From: BJGV01 sp964194745
Lineage (GTDB): Bacteria; Pseudomonadota; Gammaproteobacteria; Burkholderiales; Nitrosomonadaceae
Length of the DNA: 64,000 bases
Reading direction: 5' to 3'
NCBI GenBank assembly: GCA_965248035.1
Contig: OZ252054.1
Coordinates: forward strand, 434,001 to 498,000
A program made the position numbers and the translations under genes. The notes under the pieces were generated by a model. That model was not told the origin of the DNA. It did not search any database and saw only the letters and a list, made by a program, of their open reading frames with translations. Of this stretch, positions 60,307-64,000 are shown in pieces. The first letter of the stretch is position 1. The number at the start of each line of letters is the position of its first letter.

Positions 60307-61449
60307 ATGCAAACTCAACCTATTAAAGCAATCGAATTCGAACACCCACAGATGGATAAGGGCCTGAGTTGTACCGCTAAAGCGTGGGCACGCGTTCCTG
60401 CTACGCTGTCACAGGAAGAAAGAGCTACTCTTAAGGAACGTATCAAACGCTTGTTAAAGGAAAAACACTCAGTACTAGTAGCGCACTATTATGTGGATCC
60501 AGACTTGCAGGATCTAGCGGAAGAAACTGGTGGTTGTGTGTCGGATTCACTCGAGATGGCCCGCTTCGGACGTGATCATCCGGCCCAAACGCTGGTGGTG
60601 GCAGGTGTGAAATTTATGGGCGAGACGGCCAAGATATTGAGCCCAGAAAAGTATGTCTTGATGCCGGACCTTGATGCAACCTGCTCGCTCGATCTGGGCT
60701 GTCCTGCCGATGAATTCACCGCATTTTGCGATACGCATCTAGATCGAACGGTGGTTGTGTATGCCAACACTAGTGCGGCGGTGAAAGCACGCGCCGATTG
60801 GATGGTAACATCATCGATCGCCCTGCAGCTCGTTGCGCACCTTCATGCGCATGGTGAGAAAATTTTATGGGCGCCGGACAAGCATCTAGGTGGGTATATT
60901 CAGAAACACACCGGTGCAGACATGTTGTTATGGCAGGGTTCCTGTCTTGTGCACGACGAATTTAAAGCGGTCGAGTTGGAGCTACTGAAACGCAAACATC
61001 AGCATGCCAAGGTATTGGTGCATCCGGAATCTCCAGAAGCTGTGCTAGCGTTGGCAGATATGGTCGGCTCAACTTCACAATTAATCGCAGCTGTGCAATC
61101 GCTTGAAGCCGAGGAATTCATTGTCGCGACCGACAAAGGCATTTTGCACAAAATGAAAAAAGATTCGCCCGAAAAACGCTTCATCGAAGCTCCGACTGCT
61201 GGTAAAAGTGCAACTTGTAAGAGTTGTGCACAATGCCCGTGGATGGCCATGAATGGCCTACAAAATCTGGCAGATATACTTGAGTCTGGTCGCAACGAAA
61301 TTCAGGTTGATACTGAGGTCAGCCACCAAGCTTTTAGTTGCATTGAGCGCATGCTTGCTTTTTATGCCACACAGCAAAAGACTAACGCTCACCCAAGAGG
61401 TGATCTGACGCGAGAGCAAAAGTTCTTCGCAGGGATAGGCCCGGCATAA
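60307..61449 (+). CDS. nadA: quinolinate synthase
   Basis: 380 residues. It condenses iminoaspartate and dihydroxyacetone phosphate for NAD synthesis. [4Fe-4S] ligand candidates are the Cys in CSLDLGCPAD and those in CKSCAQCPWM near residue 305. VLVAHYYVDPDLQDLAEETG and GVKFMGETAKIL are family signatures. No other nad gene is adjacent. Confidence 0.95.
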   Translation: MQTQPIKAIEFEHPQMDKGLSCTAKAWARVPATLSQEERATLKERIKRLLKEKHSVLVAHYYVDPDLQDLAEETGGCVSDSLEMARFGRDHPAQTLVVAGVKFMGETAKILSPEKYVLMPDLDATCSLDLGCPADEFTAFCDTHLDRTVVVYANTSAAVKARADWMVTSSIALQLVAHLHAHGEKILWAPDKHLGGYIQKHTGADMLLWQGSCLVHDEFKAVELELLKRKHQHAKVLVHPESPEAVLALADMVGSTSQLIAAVQSLEAEEFIVATDKGILHKMKKDSPEKRFIEAPTAGKSATCKSCAQCPWMAMNGLQNLADILESGRNEIQVDTEVSHQAFSCIERMLAFYATQQKTNAHPRGDLTREQKFFAGIGPA

Positions 61450-61665
61450 GTATGTTGAAAAACGATTTGCCTGACGATACCCACGGTACTCTTAACTTCT
61501 TTTGATTGAACAATTTTGAATTGCTAAGCTTTTGGAAATTGAAGTATCACGGGAACAAACTTGGTTTAGCAGCAATTCACAGTAGATTTGGATTTGACCC
61601 GTTTAGTAACGTATAGCGCTCTTACAAGAGACCCAAACCAACTATTCTTGAAATCCTATACTGAT

Positions 61666-62862
61666 TTAATAAAGCTTTAAATAACGGGTATCTGCAACAA
61701 TCTTTTGTACAGGCAACACCCTAACTACGCGCGCCATAACTCGCTCGGCAGTAAGGCGATAGGTTGTCAGTTTACCACCGTAGATAGTAAGCAGAAATGG
61801 ATGATCTTGCCGTTCTGTATGTAAAATTGTCTCACGCGAACGCGAGTTGATGGAAGCTACATCGCGCAAATTTTGGCCTTCGCTTGAGGGCAGCACGCGC
61901 AAACCTGCAATCGCAGACAAAATGTGTTGTTCTGAGCGATACCTCGGAAAATAATTTAAGAGTGTTTTCATCAAATAGTCTTGCTCATGCGGTAGTGGCC
62001 TGACGTCCGCCGGATCACCTTGATAGGTTGATTCTGTGGTACCCACCAAGGTATTTCCCCGCCAGGGCATTATGAATACAGCCCGTTTGTCTTGTGCCTC
62101 AACATAATAAATTCCTTGTGTCAACGTGCCTGGCACAACAATGTGTGTACCTTGTACCAAATCAAATTTGAGCTGTGAAGGAATCGGCGTGATTCGGCTT
62201 AACACTTGCTGTACCCAGGGCCCAGCTGCATTCACCAATACTGCTGCTGCACAGGTTTTAGCTTCCTCGTTATGCCAGTATTCAACGATATTACTGTGTT
62301 TACCCAACTGGCCTAACCGAGCACCAGTAAATGTTGCAGGTATTTTAAACTGTGCACCCATCTGTTGCGCAGAGCGCATAACAGCATGAGTCAATGCCGC
62401 ATCATCAGTCTGCGCATCACTGTACTGAAATACTACTTCAAGCTGAGTAGTATCTAGTCCATCCAGCTTCTTCCAAAGCCTTTGTGGGACACGACAAAAT
62501 CGCGCTGCCGGATGTAGGCCACCTTGAAGCGCATAAAGGCTCAAGCCAATGTGTAGTATACACGGGCGCCTTGTAGTATGGCGATAAACAGGAATGTAAA
62601 AAGGTTTTAGCTCAACCAAATGTGGCGCGAGCTTGAGCAGTAGCGCTCTCTCGTGCAGACATTCTCTCACCAACGAGAACGCCCCACTTTCAAGATACCG
62701 TAGCCCACCTTGAATAAGTTTGCTAGAACGGCTGGAGGTGCCACTTGCAATGTCAGTTTGTTCGAGCACCATCACCGACAATCCTTTTGCTGAAGCTGCC
62801 TGCGCAACCCCCACACCATGGATACCACCACCGATGATGACTAGATCATAAGACTCCACCAT
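61666..62862 (-). CDS. glpD: FAD-dependent glycerol-3-phosphate dehydrogenase
   Basis: 398 residues. FAD site DLVIIGGGIHGVGVAQAASA, then SGTSSRSSKLIQGGLRYLES, both typical of GlpD/DAO flavoproteins. It is about 100 residues shorter than E. coli GlpD because the C-terminal cap domain is absent; the sequence ends soon after TIYGGKLTTYRLTAERV. Short forms exist, so it is probably functional, but the exact substrate is less certain. Confidence 0.85.
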   Translation of the reverse strand: MVESYDLVIIGGGIHGVGVAQAASAKGLSVMVLEQTDIASGTSSRSSKLIQGGLRYLESGAFSLVRECLHERALLLKLAPHLVELKPFYIPVYRHTTRRPCILHIGLSLYALQGGLHPAARFCRVPQRLWKKLDGLDTTQLEVVFQYSDAQTDDAALTHAVMRSAQQMGAQFKIPATFTGARLGQLGKHSNIVEYWHNEEAKTCAAAVLVNAAGPWVQQVLSRITPIPSQLKFDLVQGTHIVVPGTLTQGIYYVEAQDKRAVFIMPWRGNTLVGTTESTYQGDPADVRPLPHEQDYLMKTLLNYFPRYRSEQHILSAIAGLRVLPSSEGQNLRDVASINSRSRETILHTERQDHPFLLTIYGGKLTTYRLTAERVMARVVRVLPVQKIVADTRYLKLY

Positions 62863-63016
62863 TTTTCTCCATAAATTCTCCTATTTTTATTTGTATAAGA
62901 CGATTAAGTTACTCACTCTTTAGAACAAAGAGGAATACATGGAAGAATGTTTGCTTACCTCCTTCCAGCAAACTAAATTATTCATATAGATACATAGAAC
63001 AGCCACCAATTCTGCC

Positions 63017-63046
63017 TTGAGTGAGTCCCAGTAAAAATGTTATAAT
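63017..63046 (+). promoter_or_regulatory. candidate rpsB promoter
   Basis: -35 TTGAGT (63017-63022) and -10 TATAAT (63041-63046) with an 18-bp spacer, giving a leader of about 118 nt before rpsB. Confidence 0.65.
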
Positions 63047-63093
63047 AGTTAATTAAGTTGGCTTTGCAACTCATTTTTTAGCCAGGTTAAATA

Positions 63094-63170
63094 CGCATAC
63101 TCGTCAATCCAGGGGTGCTCCACAAGGAGTGACTATGGCGGGTTGAGGCTCAACCCTAAAGGATAAATTT
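63094..63170 (+). promoter_or_regulatory. structured rpsB leader
   Basis: Leader with a strong hairpin GGGTTGA-GGC-TCAACCC (63140-63156) directly before the RBS region AAAGGAT. S2 leaders are autoregulatory in other proteobacteria; that role here is inference. Confidence 0.5.
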
Positions 63171-63923
63171 ATGGCAGTAACCATGCGACAGATGCTGGAA
63201 GCAGGCGTTCATTTTGGACACCAAACCCGTTTCTGGAACCCCAAGATGGCTGAATATATTTTTGGTCATCGTAACAAAATACACATCATCAATCTGGAAA
63301 AAACCCTAGTGATGTATCAAGATGCGATGAACTATGTGCGTCAGTTATCTACTAACAAGGGCAATATTCTATTCGTCGGCACCAAGCGTCAAGCACGCGA
63401 TATTATTCGCGAGGAAGCAATCCGCTGTGAATCTCCATATGTAGACCGGCGCTGGCTAGGTGGAATGTTGACAAATTTTAAGACAATTAAACAATCCGTC
63501 AAACGCCTACAGGAAATGGAAACGATGGCACAGGACGGAACACTTGAGAAACTTTCCAAGAAAGAAGCACTTGACATTCAGCGTGAACTGGAAAAACTAA
63601 ACCGTAGTCTGGGTGGTATCAAAGATATGAAAGGAATACCAGATGCCATGTTCGTAATTGATGTGGGCTACCAAAAAGGCGCGATTACAGAAGCTAATAA
63701 ACTTGGTATCCCAATAGTGGGTGTGGTGGATACTAACCACAACCCTGACAAAGTGGATTATGTTATTCCAGGCAACGACGATTCCAGCCAGGCGATACGT
63801 CTTTATGCTCGAGGTGTGGCTGATGCAGTTTTGGAAGGACGCAGTCAGATTGTTCATGAAACCGTCAAAAACGAATTTGAGGAAATGGATGAAGCAATGA
63901 TGACAGAACGACTAACCGAATAG
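63171..63923 (+). CDS. rpsB: 30S ribosomal protein S2
   Basis: 250 residues, full length: TMRQMLEAGVHFGHQTRFWN at the start, RWLGGMLTNFKTIKQS in the middle, GVVDTNHNPDKVDYVIPGND near the end. tsf would be expected downstream, outside the window. Confidence 0.97.
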   Translation: MAVTMRQMLEAGVHFGHQTRFWNPKMAEYIFGHRNKIHIINLEKTLVMYQDAMNYVRQLSTNKGNILFVGTKRQARDIIREEAIRCESPYVDRRWLGGMLTNFKTIKQSVKRLQEMETMAQDGTLEKLSKKEALDIQRELEKLNRSLGGIKDMKGIPDAMFVIDVGYQKGAITEANKLGIPIVGVVDTNHNPDKVDYVIPGNDDSSQAIRLYARGVADAVLEGRSQIVHETVKNEFEEMDEAMMTERLTE

Positions 63924-64000
63924 GCTGAAAACAATTTGCAGGGGGTGATGGTCTCCTTTTATTAAGTCGCTAGTAATACTGCTTCACACAGGATCCTCAT

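Noticed and set aside
1..64000. CRISPR arrays, rRNA operons, tRNA genes
   Set aside because: No regularly spaced repeat-spacer pattern, rRNA sequence or convincing tRNA cloverleaf was recognised by eye. tRNA detection without a covariance search is unreliable, so absence is not proven.

Overview
The window reads as the chromosome of an ammonia-oxidising betaproteobacterium (Nitrosomonadaceae-like). The main evidence is an octahaem hydroxylamine oxidoreductase gene (haoA) with its usual partner haoB. The ribosomal, rpsA/cmk/aroA and CobD/CbiB-like proteins also look betaproteobacterial. The assignment rests on protein resemblance only; no rRNA or tRNA gene was recognised.

Layout. 0-11.6 kb: metabolic genes (CobD/CbiB-like protein, sucCD, a 2-hydroxyacid dehydrogenase, gluQ, an NDH-2-like flavoprotein, haoAB, a glutamine amidotransferase) mixed with decaying genes (an internally deleted HerA-like ATPase, a nonsense-interrupted SRPBCC fragment). 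11.6-15.5 kb: an aspartic protease gene split by a 3,244-bp IS1595-family element. That element carries a complete but damaged restriction-modification cassette and is flanked by an 8-bp target duplication. 15.5-36.9 kb: the alpha, spc, S10 and str ribosomal operons, all on the minus strand. A second type of IS1595-family element (copy A, carrying a DNA methyltransferase) sits exactly between rpsQ and rplN. 37.4-45.7 kb: pyrF, lapA, ihfB, rpsA, cmk, aroA, a lipoprotein and cysE. 46.0-59.8 kb: an accessory zone with three more copies of the methyltransferase IS (B, C, D) bracketing two segments. The first segment holds an ankyrin protein, a SirB-like protein and two frameshifted genes. The second holds a merR/mer-transport cluster with a divergent thioredoxin-like gene. 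60.3-64 kb: nadA, glpD and rpsB.

The most notable signals are these. (1) The IS1595-type transposases are translationally coupled (4-bp overlap) to DNA methyltransferases in two unrelated elements, one of which also carries a MvaI/BcnI-type endonuclease. (2) Copies B, C and D have no matching target duplication of their own, but their six flanking octamers pair up between copies. This shows that both intervening segments were inverted by recombination between copies, or were mis-oriented in assembly. (3) The four copies are mosaics of a small set of polymorphisms. (4) Copy A lies immediately upstream of an apparently intact spc promoter, which may explain how an insertion inside the ribosomal cluster is tolerated.

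Reading-frame lesions are concentrated in the mobile and accessory genes, while more than 30 core genes are intact. This favours real decay over random sequencing error, although several lesions are single-base changes in homopolymers.
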